DNA of 36,414 bases from Staphylococcus lugdunensis (GCF_002901705.1 NZ_PPPV01000012.1:100391-136804); one strand, 5' to 3'. Numbered from the stretch's first letter, positions 26,840-36,414 are shown. Program-made: numbers and translations. Notes: a model not told the origin generated them from the sequence alone.

Positions 26840-26857
26840 TTATCGAAAAATTCACAA
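26840..26857 (+). promoter_or_regulatory. Possible Rex operator upstream of the SDR gene
   Basis: TTATCGAAAAATTCACAA is compared with the Rex consensus TTGTGAAWWWWTTCACAA. The right half and AT centre match perfectly and the left half matches 4 of 7, giving 15 of 18. It lies about 70 bases before the SDR start. No convincing -35/-10 pair was found around it, so the link is tentative. Confidence 0.35.
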
Positions 26858-26927
26858 AAAAGACACCCTATAAATTTTACAAAGTGCTAATATAAAATTG
26901 AAAAGAATTATTATGAGGTGATTGATA

Positions 26928-27707
26928 ATGAGTAATACTAAAAAAGTAGCAGTCGTAACTGGCGCAGCACAAGGTATTGGTTTTTCCATTGCACAACGTT
27001 TATTTAATGATGGATTTAACGTAGCTGTCGTTGACTATAATTATGAAGGCGCTCAAGAAGCAGCAGCTAAATTGAATAAACAAGGTCAAGAAGCAGCAGC
27101 ATACAAAGCTGACGTATCCAATCGTGATGAAGTATTTAAAGTATTGGGTGAGGTTGTAAATCATTTTGGAGATTTAAATGTACTTGTTAATAATGCTGGA
27201 TTAGGACCAATGACGCCAATCGAAACAGTTACACCAGAACAATTTAATCAAGTCGTTGGTGTTAATGTCGGTGGTGTATTCTGGGGCATTCAAGCAGCAC
27301 TAGAACAATTTGAAAAATTAGGACACGGCGGTAAAATTATTAATGCTACTTCACAAGCTGGTGTTGAAGGTAACGCAGGTTTGTCTTTATACAGTAGTAC
27401 GAAATTCGCAGTTCGTGGTCTTACACAAGTAGCAGCACGTGATTTAGCTGAAAAAGGCATTACAGTTAATGCTTTTGCTCCAGGTATTGTTGAAACACCA
27501 ATGATGAAAGGTATTGCTGTTAAATTAGCTAAAGAAAATAATCAACCAGAAGAGTGGGGTTGGAAACAATTCTCAGATCAAATTACTTTAAAACGACTTT
27601 CAAAACCAGAAGATGTAGCTAATGTTGTTGGCTTTTTAGCTAGCAGTGATTCTGATTATATCACTGGTCAAACAATTATAGTTGATGGTGGTATGCGCTT
27701 CCATTAA
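26928..27707 (+). CDS. SDR-family acetoin/diacetyl reductase-like (BudC/ButA-like)
   Basis: A 259-aa classical short-chain dehydrogenase. The NAD(P) motif is [13 protein letters not shown], the NNAG motif is [11 protein letters not shown], and the catalytic S-Y-K triad is present as ATSQAG...[22 protein letters not shown] and [16 protein letters not shown] close the fold. It is very similar, as I recall it, to staphylococcal ButA (meso-2,3-butanediol dehydrogenase/diacetyl reductase), but butA lies elsewhere in S. aureus, so this would be a second copy or paralogue. The ATG at 26928 is chosen because GAGGTG (26915-26920) fits it; an upstream in-frame TTG at 26922 does not. It stands between ccpA and acuC, where B. 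subtilis has none, and may have arrived by insertion. Confidence 0.88.
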   Translation: MSNTKKVAVVTGAAQGIGFSIAQRLFNDGFNVAVVDYNYEGAQEAAAKLNKQGQEAAAYKADVSNRDEVFKVLGEVVNHFGDLNVLVNNAGLGPMTPIETVTPEQFNQVVGVNVGGVFWGIQAALEQFEKLGHGGKIINATSQAGVEGNAGLSLYSSTKFAVRGLTQVAARDLAEKGITVNAFAPGIVETPMMKGIAVKLAKENNQPEEWGWKQFSDQITLKRLSKPEDVANVVGFLASSDSDYITGQTIIVDGGMRFH

Positions 27708-27755
27708 TCATATTGTTTTATTCGACATGAACAGCTCTACTGTGACAAAGACTTC

Positions 27756-27812
27756 AAACACTTTCGTTAAATGCAACTACGAGTATTTATGCGAAAGTGT
27801 TTCTCTTTGTTT
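27756..27812. terminator. Bidirectional terminator between SDR and acuC
   Basis: A perfect 11-base stem, AAACACTTTCG (27756-27766) with 27792-27802, is followed by CTCTTTGTTT on the plus strand. It separates the two convergent genes. Confidence 0.8.
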
Positions 27813-27817
27813 AAATA

Positions 27818-28975
27818 CTATTGATACCATGATTTAATACGTAAAGCACGTTCTAAATTATGCTTACTTATTTCTTCTCTTCGTGGAATATTAATATAGT
27901 GTTCGAGACTTTCATTCCAAGTTTGTGGTAACGGTTTTGGAGCATAACTTGTCCATTTATTAATCCAAGTTTGTGGTAAAGCACCATGAGGTTTAGTTTG
28001 TCTTGTTAATGCTAAGTAAACATGACTCCATGCTCTTGGAACTACAGTCCAAATATTATAACCTCCACCACCAAACATAATAATTTTGCCATCAGTATAT
28101 GTTTCTGCAAGTGCATTTATTAGATAGGGAATTTGATACAATGCATCAAGCGTACAATTCATATGAGTTAATGGATCTTGAAAATGAATATCTACCCCAT
28201 GCACACTCAATATTATATCTGGTTTAAATGCTTCAATTATAGCATTAAGTGATAGCTCCAAGCATTCAAGATATGAGGCATCTTCTGTATAAGGCTCTAA
28301 AGGTAGATTGACTGTGTAACCATATCCTTGATCCTCTCCACGTTCAGTATAATGTCCTGAGCCAGGAAATAGAAATTTTCCCGTTTCATGAATGGAATAA
28401 CACATTATTTCTTCATCAGTATAAAATCGCCATTGTGTACCATCTCCGTGATGTGCATCAGTATCCACAATTAATACCCGCTGGCCGTATTTTTGATTTA
28501 AATATTTAGCCGTAATTGCGACATCATTATAAACACAAAATCCATTGGCACGTCCTTCTAGAGCGTGATGCAAACCACCACCAAGATGACAACCATTATG
28601 ATAAATGCCTTTCATAATCAAATCTGCTAATGTTAATGCGCCGCCAACAATTCGAGCACTATGGCTATGCATATTATTAAACTGATTCGTATCTTCGCCA
28701 CTTAATCCATATTTATCAGCTTCTTGATTACTTAAAATACCATGTGATGCATGTTTAATTGCTTGTACGTAATCGTATTGATGCACGAGGGTTAGTTCAT
28801 TCGTTGTTGCAATAGGTGGTTCCACTATATTACTATTGTTTAAATAGCCAGCCGTCTGCAACAATTCTGTCGTTAGTTTAAGTCTCATTTGATTAAAAGG
28901 ATGATGATTATCAAAACGATATTTTAATAATTTATCTGAATAGACATATCCAGTTTTTCTTTTATCATGCATCAT
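27818..28975 (-). CDS. acuC: AcuC, histone-deacetylase-family lysine deacetylase
   Basis: Zinc-dependent class I/II HDAC-fold deacetylase of 385 aa. In Bacillus it removes the acetyl group from acetyl-CoA synthetase and so reactivates it. The active-site His pair is at 136-137 (GGGLHHALEG), and the zinc ligands lie in DTDAHHGDGT at 171-180. The distal aspartate is in LSVHGVDIHF, with MFGGGGYN after it. Two ATGs open the gene; AAAGGAAG precedes the first. It lies 26 bases after acuA on the same strand and is divergent from acsA as a pair. The intervening acuB of B. subtilis is absent. Confidence 0.95.
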   Translation of the reverse strand: MMHDKRKTGYVYSDKLLKYRFDNHHPFNQMRLKLTTELLQTAGYLNNSNIVEPPIATTNELTLVHQYDYVQAIKHASHGILSNQEADKYGLSGEDTNQFNNMHSHSARIVGGALTLADLIMKGIYHNGCHLGGGLHHALEGRANGFCVYNDVAITAKYLNQKYGQRVLIVDTDAHHGDGTQWRFYTDEEIMCYSIHETGKFLFPGSGHYTERGEDQGYGYTVNLPLEPYTEDASYLECLELSLNAIIEAFKPDIILSVHGVDIHFQDPLTHMNCTLDALYQIPYLINALAETYTDGKIIMFGGGGYNIWTVVPRAWSHVYLALTRQTKPHGALPQTWINKWTSYAPKPLPQTWNESLEHYINIPRREEISKHNLERALRIKSWYQ

Positions 28976-29001
28976 ATCAAACTTCCTTTAGTAAATAGAA
29001 T

Positions 29002-29634
29002 TTAAAAGAAAAAGCGATTTTGAAAGCGTAAATCATCAAATGCTTGTTGTTGATCGAGTGTGATACGATTGCCAATGCGAGCCATCAAGCAATTGGCAGG
29101 GTGACTTGTGATTTCAGGTTCGTCTGTAGCAAAAACTTCTAATCCACCTTTGGCCATCATTTTTTGCATCACTTTTTTATATTCAAAAACATCTAACTTT
29201 GCTTGTTTTAAATCCCAATGCCAATAATATTCTGTCGTTAAAACAATATAATCTTCAAACTCATTACTAGAAAGACTAGTTGCGATGAGTAGACCACCCA
29301 AATGTAAATGACGATATTTTGGACATAATTCAATGGCACCCAATTCAATAAGATAAGGTAAATGACCTTGAGACCAACGCTCAAACTCATCCGGATAGTG
29401 ATAGGTTACATAGCCAATGATATGTGTGCGTTCTCTAATGATATATACTCGACCTTCCATCAGGCGTGAAATTTCTAATAAAGCATTAAATTGTTCCTTT
29501 GGAGGTCGAAAAGCATCAAGTTGATCATCGAAAGTAAGCGTTTTCAAAAAACTGCAAGATACAGGTCCTTCAATAACAAAATGAATATCTTGTATGTTGA
29601 TATTTTTTAAGACATAAGTTTTGACATGCTTCAT
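29002..29634 (-). CDS. acuA: AcuA, GNAT-family protein acetyltransferase
   Basis: A 210-aa GNAT acetyltransferase, the same length as B. subtilis AcuA. It acetylates and inactivates acetyl-CoA synthetase at a C-terminal lysine. The acyl-CoA-binding region is seen as IELGAIELCPKYRHLHLGGLLIATSLSS, with the arginine-glycine-type signature altered to RHLHLGG, as in the AcuA group. Start ATG 29634 follows GGAGGCGG. It is divergent from acsA, whose product it should control, with a 155-base gap holding promoters in both directions. It is cotranscribed with acuC. Confidence 0.93.
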   Translation of the reverse strand: MKHVKTYVLKNINIQDIHFVIEGPVSCSFLKTLTFDDQLDAFRPPKEQFNALLEISRLMEGRVYIIRERTHIIGYVTYHYPDEFERWSQGHLPYLIELGAIELCPKYRHLHLGGLLIATSLSSNEFEDYIVLTTEYYWHWDLKQAKLDVFEYKKVMQKMMAKGGLEVFATDEPEITSHPANCLMARIGNRITLDQQQAFDDLRFQNRFFF

Positions 29635-29722
29635 TGATTTCCGCCTCCGACATCTTATTATAATTAGTATAAAGGCTATGGACGTAAATTAAAAATATAA
29701 ATGTAAAAATTCTCTAAAAATT

Positions 29723-29750
29723 TTGAATAACACAAAAATTTATGTATAAT
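29723..29750 (+). promoter_or_regulatory. acsA promoter
   Basis: TTGAAT (29723-29728), a 16-base spacer and a perfect TATAAT (29745-29750). Transcription would start near 29757. Confidence 0.6.
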
Positions 29751-29758
29751 ACATGCTA

Positions 29759-29772
29759 AGAAAGCGATTTCA
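29759..29772. promoter_or_regulatory. cre site at acsA
   Basis: AGAAAGCGATTTCA matches the cre consensus TGWNANCGNTNWCA at 13 of 14 positions; only the first base differs. Its position, from about +3 to +16, is typical of CcpA repression. B. subtilis acsA is also CcpA controlled. Confidence 0.75.
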
Positions 29773-29789
29773 TATAAGGGGGATTTCAA

Positions 29790-31499
29790 ATGAAGGTAGA
29801 AGTATATAAGAGTGAACCGGGAGAATATAATTTAAGCAATTATGAGGATGTATATCAAAACTTTGATTGGAATGAAGTAGAAAAAGCTTTTTCATGGTAT
29901 AAAACAGGGAAAATCAATATGGCATATGAATGTATAGATCGTCACGTAGACGATGGTAAAGGAGACAAAATCGCTTTAAACTATAAAGATAATGAGCGTC
30001 AGGAACAATATACATTTTCAGATATACAGCACTTATCCAATCAAGCGGCGAATGTATTAGTAGAGCATGCAAATGTGCAAAAAGGGGATCGCGTTTTTAT
30101 CTTTATGCCGAGAACACCTGAATTGTATTTTGCCTTTTTAGGTATATTAAAAGTAGGTGCAATTGTTGGTCCATTATTTGAGGCTTTTATGGAAAAGGCA
30201 GTAACAGATCGTTTAGCGAATAGTGAAGCCAAAGTTGTTATAACAACAAATAAATTACTTCATCGTATACCACAAGAAAAATTACCACATCTCAAAAAAA
30301 TCATTATCGTGGATGATGATGTGTCTGATGACTATATAGATTTTAATAAGTTAATGCAATCAGCTAGCACATCATTTAATATCACATGGTTACAACGCGA
30401 CGATGGTTTAATATTACATTATACTTCAGGTTCAACAGGACAGCCTAAGGGCGTACTTCATGTACAACAAGCAATGCTACTTCATTATATAACGGGGAAA
30501 TATGTATTAGATTTACAAGAAAACGATGTATATTGGTGTACAGCTGATCCTGGTTGGGTTACTGGAACTTCTTACGGTATATTTGCACCTTGGCTAAATG
30601 GCGTCACAAATTGTATAGCAGGTGGACGTTTTACGCCTGAACAGTGGTATAAGATGATTGAAGCATTCAAAGTTACAATTTGGTATACGGCACCAACCGC
30701 GTTACGCATGTTGATGAGTGCTGGTGATGATATTGTTCAAAAATATAATCTGTCAATGTTACGATCTATTCTATCTGTGGGAGAACCATTAAACCCAGAA
30801 GTTATCAAATGGGCAAAATCAGCATATGGTAAACGTGTTCTTGATACGTGGTGGATGACTGAAACAGGAGGACATATGATTGTTAATTATCCTGCAATGG
30901 ATGTCAAATTGGGTTCTATGGGAAAACCAATTCCTGGTGTGGAAGCTGCTATTATCGATGATGAGGGAAATGAATTGCCAGCTAATCGTATGGGCAATTT
31001 AGCAATAAAAAAGGGGTGGCCGTCTATGATGTATGAAATATGGGATAATCCAGAAAAATATCGTTCTTATTTTATAGGAGACTGGTATATATCTGGGGAT
31101 TCAGCATATAAAGATGAAGATGGGTACTTCTGGTTTCAAGGTCGTGTAGATGATGTCATCATGACAGCAGGCGAACGTGTGGGACCATTTGAAGTCGAAT
31201 CTAAATTAGTTGAGCATGAAGCTGTTGCTGAAGCTGGTGTTATCGGAAAGCCTGATCCAGTACGTGGTGAAATTATAAAAGCATTTGTTGCTTTACGCCA
31301 AGGATATGAACCGACTGATGATTTAAAAGAAGATATTAAAAAATATGTAAAAGAAGGTCTATCAGCTCATGCTGCTCCTAGAGAAATTGAGTTTAGAGAT
31401 AAATTGCCTAAGACGCGTTCAGGTAAAATTATGCGACGTGTACTTAAAGCATGGGAACTTAATTTAGATGCAGGTGATTTAAGTACTATGGAGGACTAA
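29790..31499 (+). CDS. acsA: Acetyl-CoA synthetase
   Basis: AMP-forming acetate:CoA ligase, 569 aa, used to scavenge low acetate in the cytoplasm. The ANL-family P-loop-like motif YTSGSTGQPKG is near 211-221. The adenine pocket is at DTWWMTETGGHMI, the hinge at FQGRVDDVIMTAGERVGPFEVES, and the C-terminal KTRSGKIMRR carries K546, the lysine expected to be acetylated by AcuA and freed by AcuC. It is divergent from acuA-acuC. AAGGGGGA lies 6 bases before ATG 29790. The transcript starts at a sigma-A promoter and is blocked by cre when sugar is present. The gene ends with its own hairpin terminator. Confidence 0.97.
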   Translation: MKVEVYKSEPGEYNLSNYEDVYQNFDWNEVEKAFSWYKTGKINMAYECIDRHVDDGKGDKIALNYKDNERQEQYTFSDIQHLSNQAANVLVEHANVQKGDRVFIFMPRTPELYFAFLGILKVGAIVGPLFEAFMEKAVTDRLANSEAKVVITTNKLLHRIPQEKLPHLKKIIIVDDDVSDDYIDFNKLMQSASTSFNITWLQRDDGLILHYTSGSTGQPKGVLHVQQAMLLHYITGKYVLDLQENDVYWCTADPGWVTGTSYGIFAPWLNGVTNCIAGGRFTPEQWYKMIEAFKVTIWYTAPTALRMLMSAGDDIVQKYNLSMLRSILSVGEPLNPEVIKWAKSAYGKRVLDTWWMTETGGHMIVNYPAMDVKLGSMGKPIPGVEAAIIDDEGNELPANRMGNLAIKKGWPSMMYEIWDNPEKYRSYFIGDWYISGDSAYKDEDGYFWFQGRVDDVIMTAGERVGPFEVESKLVEHEAVAEAGVIGKPDPVRGEIIKAFVALRQGYEPTDDLKEDIKKYVKEGLSAHAAPREIEFRDKLPKTRSGKIMRRVLKAWELNLDAGDLSTMED

Positions 31500-31572
31500 A
31501 AATAGCAGGAACTTATTTTTAAAATAAAAGATGCTTTTCCTTATATAATCAACAATTGAATGTATAGTTTGG

Positions 31573-31612
31573 AACGCAAAATGATAATATATTTTACCAT
31601 TTTGCGTTTTCA
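31573..31612 (+). terminator. Terminator after acsA
   Basis: A perfect 11-base stem, AACGCAAAATG (31573-31583) with 31599-31609, is followed by TTTTC. Confidence 0.85.
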
Positions 31613-31694
31613 ATATGTATGCGATATTTGCTAAATAAATAGCCAAAATATACGTATATTTATTTTACATGCATATGTTTTTAGTCAAAATAAT

Positions 31695-31708
31695 TGTAAA
31701 CGCTATCA
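31695..31708. promoter_or_regulatory. Perfect cre site upstream of fhs
   Basis: TGTAAACGCTATCA matches the cre consensus TGWNANCGNTNWCA at all 14 positions. It lies 5 bases upstream of the predicted fhs -35 element. This is the position used for CcpA activation at B. subtilis ackA, not the usual repressor position. Confidence 0.75.
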
Positions 31709-31713
31709 AAAAT

Positions 31714-31742
31714 TCGACATCATTGGCAGAGTTAGTTATTAT
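31714..31742 (+). promoter_or_regulatory. Predicted fhs promoter
   Basis: TCGACA (31714-31719) and TATTAT (31737-31742), each one base off consensus, have a 17-base spacer. The leader is about 75 bases, with a small ACCC/GGGT hairpin near 31765-31783 and no recognised riboswitch. Confidence 0.5.
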
Positions 31743-31822
31743 TAAGTATGTAAGAAATTATGATACCCAAACAATCAGGGTGCTCTTACAATATACTATT
31801 TAGAACAAGGGGTTGAAAGTAG

Positions 31823-33490
31823 TTGGCACATTTATCAGATTTAGAAATTGCAAATCAATCAACATTAAGACCAATTGGGGAGATTGCTAAGAAAGCAGGG
31901 ATTCCTGACGAAGCGTTAGAGCAATATGGTCATTATAAAGCAAAGATTGATATTAACAAAGTTAATTCTAAAGGCGAAAAAGGTAAAGTAGTATTAGTTA
32001 CTGCGATGAGTCCTACGCCAGCTGGTGAAGGGAAATCAACAGTTACTGTTGGTTTAGCTGATGCATTTAATGAGCTAAATAAAAATGTAATGGTTGCGTT
32101 GCGTGAACCTGCACTTGGACCAACTTTTGGTATTAAAGGCGGTGCAACAGGTGGTGGCTATGCACAAGTGCTGCCAATGGAAGATATTAACTTACACTTT
32201 AATGGTGACTTCCATGCGATTACAACAGCAAACAACGCATTATCAGCATTTATTGATAATCATATTCATCAAGGCAATGAATTAGGCATTGATGTACGCA
32301 GAATTGAATGGAAGCGTGTTCTTGATATGAATGATCGAGCATTACGACATGTCAATGTTGGCTTAGGTGGTCCAACTAACGGTGTACCACGTGAAGATGG
32401 GTTTAACATTACAGTTGCCTCAGAAATTATGGCTATTTTATGTTTAGCACGTGATATCAAAGATTTAAAATCAAAAATTAGTCGCATTACAATTGGTTAT
32501 ACACGTGATCGTAAACCAATTACTGTAGCAGATTTAAAAGTTGAAGGCGCATTAGCGATGATTTTAAAAGATGCAATTAAGCCAAACTTAGTTCAATCAA
32601 TCGAAGGAACACCAGCACTTGTTCATGGTGGACCTTTTGCTAATATCGCTCATGGTTGTAACTCTATTTTAGCTACTGAAACAGCTCGAGACTTAGCTGA
32701 TATTGTAATCACTGAAGCTGGTTTTGGTTCTGATTTAGGTGCAGAAAAATTCATTGATATTAAAGCACGTGAAGCTGGATTTGAACCATCAGCTGTTGTC
32801 TTAGTTGCAACTGTACGTGCATTAAAAATGCATGGTGGCGTTGCAAAAGATGATTTGAAAGAAGAAAATGTTGAAGCTGTTAAAGCTGGTATTGTTAACT
32901 TAGAACGTCACGTTAATAATATTAGAAAATTTGGAGTTGAACCAGTCATTGCTTTAAATGCTTTCATTCATGATACAGATGCTGAAACAGAGTATGTCAA
33001 GCAATGGGCAAAAGAAAATAATGTGAGAATAGCACTTACCGAAGTTTGGGAAAAAGGTGGAAAAGGTGGCGTAGACCTAGCTAATCAAGTATTAGAAGTC
33101 ATTGATCAACCACAAGAATTTAAATTCTTATATGATTTAAATCAACCACTTGAAGAAAAAATTGAAACAATTGTCAAAGATATTTATGGCGGTGCTTCAG
33201 TAACATTTAGTAAAAAGGCTAAGCGACAATTAAAAGACTTTAAAAATAATGGTTGGGACAATTATCCAATTTGTATGGCAAAAACACAATATTCCTTTAG
33301 TGATGATGCCACAGCATTAGGTGCTCCAACTGGTTTTGATATTACAATTAGAGAGTTAGAAGCTAAAACGGGAGCTGGATTTATAGTTGCTTTAACTGGT
33401 GCAATTATGACAATGCCAGGATTACCGAAAAAACCTGCAGCTTTAAATATGGACGTAACAGATGACGGCCATGCTGTTGGATTATTCTAG
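31823..33490 (+). CDS. fhs: Formate--tetrahydrofolate ligase
   Basis: ATP-dependent enzyme that joins formate to tetrahydrofolate to give 10-formyl-THF for purine and fMet synthesis. The 555-aa length matches bacterial FTHFS. The P-loop is TPAGEGKST at residues 65-73. Other FTHFS signatures include [23 protein letters not shown], the [12 protein letters not shown] loop and the C-terminal [17 protein letters not shown]. The start is TTG 31823, with AAGGGG 10 bases upstream; no ATG or GTG is in a better place. It lies between acsA and the glycosyltransferase and is not in the B. subtilis acs locus. It appears to be CcpA-linked through a perfect cre site. Confidence 0.96.
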   Translation: MAHLSDLEIANQSTLRPIGEIAKKAGIPDEALEQYGHYKAKIDINKVNSKGEKGKVVLVTAMSPTPAGEGKSTVTVGLADAFNELNKNVMVALREPALGPTFGIKGGATGGGYAQVLPMEDINLHFNGDFHAITTANNALSAFIDNHIHQGNELGIDVRRIEWKRVLDMNDRALRHVNVGLGGPTNGVPREDGFNITVASEIMAILCLARDIKDLKSKISRITIGYTRDRKPITVADLKVEGALAMILKDAIKPNLVQSIEGTPALVHGGPFANIAHGCNSILATETARDLADIVITEAGFGSDLGAEKFIDIKAREAGFEPSAVVLVATVRALKMHGGVAKDDLKEENVEAVKAGIVNLERHVNNIRKFGVEPVIALNAFIHDTDAETEYVKQWAKENNVRIALTEVWEKGGKGGVDLANQVLEVIDQPQEFKFLYDLNQPLEEKIETIVKDIYGGASVTFSKKAKRQLKDFKNNGWDNYPICMAKTQYSFSDDATALGAPTGFDITIRELEAKTGAGFIVALTGAIMTMPGLPKKPAALNMDVTDDGHAVGLF

Positions 33491-33538
33491 GTGATACGTG
33501 CTAATAGTTTAAGACTTAAAGGTTTCTGACAAGTTGAA

Positions 33539-33581
33539 GAAGGCAATTTCTATTAAGTTTCAATAGAAATTGCCTTCTTTG
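33539..33581 (+). terminator. Repeat-derived terminator after fhs
   Basis: GAAGGCAATTTCTATT (33539-33554) pairs perfectly with 33562-33577 and is followed by TTT. It shares the GGCAATTTCTAT core with the trmB and tyrS terminators. The remaining gap to 33729 shows nothing else I can name. Confidence 0.85.
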
Positions 33582-33728
33582 CTATGTTTCTTATATTAAG
33601 AGCCATTAAATAAAATCAAGCGTATATACATAAAAATAAAGTAGACAGCTTAGCTGCAGATATATAATTAATTTTAATATCATTTGGTGTTTATTTAATG
33701 ATGCCAAAGGAAATTTTAAATGTTTTAT

Positions 33729-34643
33729 TTAACTTGCATCTTGTTTATCTCGTTGTAATAGGTGATGTTTGATATCGAAATTTAAGGCTTTGTGGTAATC
33801 TTTTACAGATATTTTGTTTTCAACTCGCATACGTTTTAGTACATAGTGTTGTCTTTGTATACCTATATTAAATTGATTATTATTTTTGATTGAGCCATCT
33901 TCATCATATGGTGTATAAGTGTATGGACTTTGTAGTAAGCCTATTAAGTATGCAGATTCTGCAATATTAAGTTTAGATGGTGGGATACCAAATAAACTAT
34001 ACGATGCAGATGCGATACCTGTGATGTTAGAGCCATTATAATCTCGTCCAAAAGGAACTACGTTAAGATATGTGTATACAATTTCGTCTTTAGTTAATAT
34101 CTTTTCTAAGCGCAGTGACAATACGAGTTCGTTTGCTTTACGACGGTACGTCTTCTCACTACTTAATACTTGGTTTTTAATCAGTTGCTGTGTAATTGTA
34201 CTTCCTCCAGATGATTGTTTCACATTGAAAACATCTTGAATCATTGCACGAATTAATGCCTTTGGTAAAATACCATTATGCTGATAGAATAATGTATCTT
34301 CTGAGGATGTCAATGCAGCAATCACGTTTGAATTTACACGTTTAGGTCCAACAATTAAAGTATTTTGGGACTGATCATATGCTTGTAAGATATTATTATT
34401 TTTATGATCAATCGCTTCATCTCCAGCAAAGTGTATGGCTTTCTTCTTTAATTCATTGTCACTCATTGCTGACGCATGTGATGTAATGCGATGGAAATAA
34501 AACATACTTGCAATGAAAAGAATCAATAAAATAAGGCAGAGTAGCGCAAACATCGTAATTAAGATATGCTTGATTAATTTATACTTGGTCTCATATTTTA
34601 AATATGAAGCCTGTTGCATATATGCCACAAATTTTTTTATCAT
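33729..34643 (-). CDS. sgtA: Monofunctional peptidoglycan glycosyltransferase (GT51)
   Basis: Membrane-anchored GT51 transglycosylase that polymerises lipid II into glycan strands. A single membrane helix is at about residues 27-50, after a basic cytoplasmic N-terminus. The GT51 domain follows without any transpeptidase domain, so this is not a bifunctional PBP. Motif 1 is SSEDTLFYQHNGI with the catalytic glutamate at E115. Motif 2 is GGSTITQQLIKN at 146-157, and the later RRKANELVLSLRLEK and NIAESAYLIGLLQSP motifs are present. S. aureus has two such enzymes, SgtA and SgtB/Mgt. I assign SgtA because of its place next to tyrS, which is recalled and not checked. It is divergent from tyrS; the gap between them holds the tyrS promoter and T-box. 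Confidence 0.85.
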   Translation of the reverse strand: MIKKFVAYMQQASYLKYETKYKLIKHILITMFALLCLILLILFIASMFYFHRITSHASAMSDNELKKKAIHFAGDEAIDHKNNNILQAYDQSQNTLIVGPKRVNSNVIAALTSSEDTLFYQHNGILPKALIRAMIQDVFNVKQSSGGSTITQQLIKNQVLSSEKTYRRKANELVLSLRLEKILTKDEIVYTYLNVVPFGRDYNGSNITGIASASYSLFGIPPSKLNIAESAYLIGLLQSPYTYTPYDEDGSIKNNNQFNIGIQRQHYVLKRMRVENKISVKDYHKALNFDIKHHLLQRDKQDAS

Positions 34644-34693
34644 TCACATGCGTCCTTTCTGAAAGTACGTCTAGTATATCATATTTTACTAAG

Positions 34694-34722
34694 TTGACTT
34701 TTAAAACAGAGTTCTTTATAAT
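34694..34722 (+). promoter_or_regulatory. tyrS promoter
   Basis: TTGACT (34694-34699), a 17-base spacer and a perfect TATAAT (34717-34722). It lies directly upstream of the T-box leader. Confidence 0.75.
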
Positions 34723-34729
34723 TATGTCA

Positions 34730-36241
<1,512 letters not shown>

Positions 36242-36257
36242 CAGAATATGAATAAAG

Positions 36258-36414
36258 GGTCTGGGACATTAAGTTCTTAAACAATGTAAAAAAGACAATT
36301 TCTATTAAAATTATTTGATAGAAATTGTTTTTTCTCTTATGCATTAGATAATATACAGCGCGTTAATTTAGTTTAGTGAAGTTTATTAAATTATACGAAA
36401 GTGCCTTATTTTTT
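36258..36414 (-). repeat. Transposase-less relative of the 26.5-26.8 kb repeat (runs off window end)
   Basis: It starts with GGGTCTGGGACATTAA at 36258. Read on the minus strand, the final 54 bases match 26480-26533 (upstream of the transposase fragment). The next bases (36342-36359) match 26728-26745 (downstream of it), then the hairpin and GGGACA end. The 26.5 kb transposase fragment is therefore missing at 36360/36361. The element may continue past the window. Confidence 0.75.
36296..36333 (+). terminator. Repeat-derived terminator after tyrS
   Basis: CAATTTCTAT (36296-36305) pairs with ATAGAAATTG (36318-36327), extended by A/T pairs on the outside and followed by a T run. It is the hairpin of the GGGTCTGGGACAT repeat. 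Confidence 0.85.

Noticed and set aside
29010..29030. cre-like TTGAAAGCGTAAATCA inside the 3' end of acuA
   Set aside because: The right half needs an inserted base to match, and the site is inside a coding region away from any promoter.

Overview
The window is a low-GC Firmicutes chromosome segment from the genus Staphylococcus, close to S. aureus. Three things point there: the gene order, the STAR-type intergenic repeats built on GGGGCCCCAACA, and the 'GGGTCTGGGACAT' intergenic repeats. From memory of the S. aureus proteins, LeuS and MurJ here look clearly diverged (alignment not run). A close relative such as S. simiae or another member of the S. aureus group is therefore as likely as S. 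aureus itself. No phage, resistance, CRISPR or toxin locus was seen; this is core chromosome with repeat-filled gaps.

Layout. 1-5.0 kb: end of an MFS transporter, then leuS behind a leucine T-box, a single-domain rhodanese, and a convergent HI0933-type flavoprotein. 5.1-8.4 kb: a large palindromic repeat, then murJ (lipid II flippase), a translationally coupled RsuA-type pseudouridine synthase and a small YtxH-like protein. 8.6-12.7 kb: pepV and dat (dipeptidase and D-alanine aminotransferase, overlapping signals), a structured leader, a YtmP-like kinase-fold protein and trmB. 12.7-13.0 kb: a repeat-derived terminator and STAR cluster. 13.1-23.6 kb: a YtnP-like metallo-beta-lactamase-fold lactonase, a convergent PepSY protein, and a long tight run ytoP-ytpP-ytpQ-ytpR-sftA-murC-ytxG-ytxH. 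23.8-26.1 kb: aroA (chorismate mutase/DAHP synthase) and ccpA. 26.1-26.8 kb: a composite repeat holding a dead IS1182-family transposase fragment. 26.9-31.5 kb: an acetoin/diacetyl reductase-like SDR, then acuC-acuA divergent from acsA. 31.8-36.4 kb: fhs, a monofunctional peptidoglycan glycosyltransferase (probably sgtA), tyrS behind a tyrosine T-box, and another repeat at the window edge.

How it works together. The backbone from ytmP to tyrS follows the Bacillus subtilis ytmP-trmB-ytnP-ytzB-ytoP-ytpPQR-sftA-murC-ytxGH-aroA-ccpA-acuCA-acsA-tyrS order. acuB, ytxJ and motPS are missing, and the SDR, fhs and sgtA are added. Three themes recur: cell wall and division (murJ, pepV, dat, sftA, murC, sgtA), acetate and one-carbon metabolism under carbon control, and aminoacyl-tRNA synthetases under T-box control. 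ccpA encodes the catabolite regulator; a near-perfect cre lies on the acsA start region and a perfect cre lies just upstream of the predicted fhs promoter.

The least ordinary material is non-coding. One family of related repeats recurs at 12.7, 26.2-26.8, 33.5 and 36.3 kb in both orientations. It supplies terminators to trmB, fhs and tyrS and looks like internally deleted derivatives of an IS1182-family element. I did not find evidence for a wholly new protein system.
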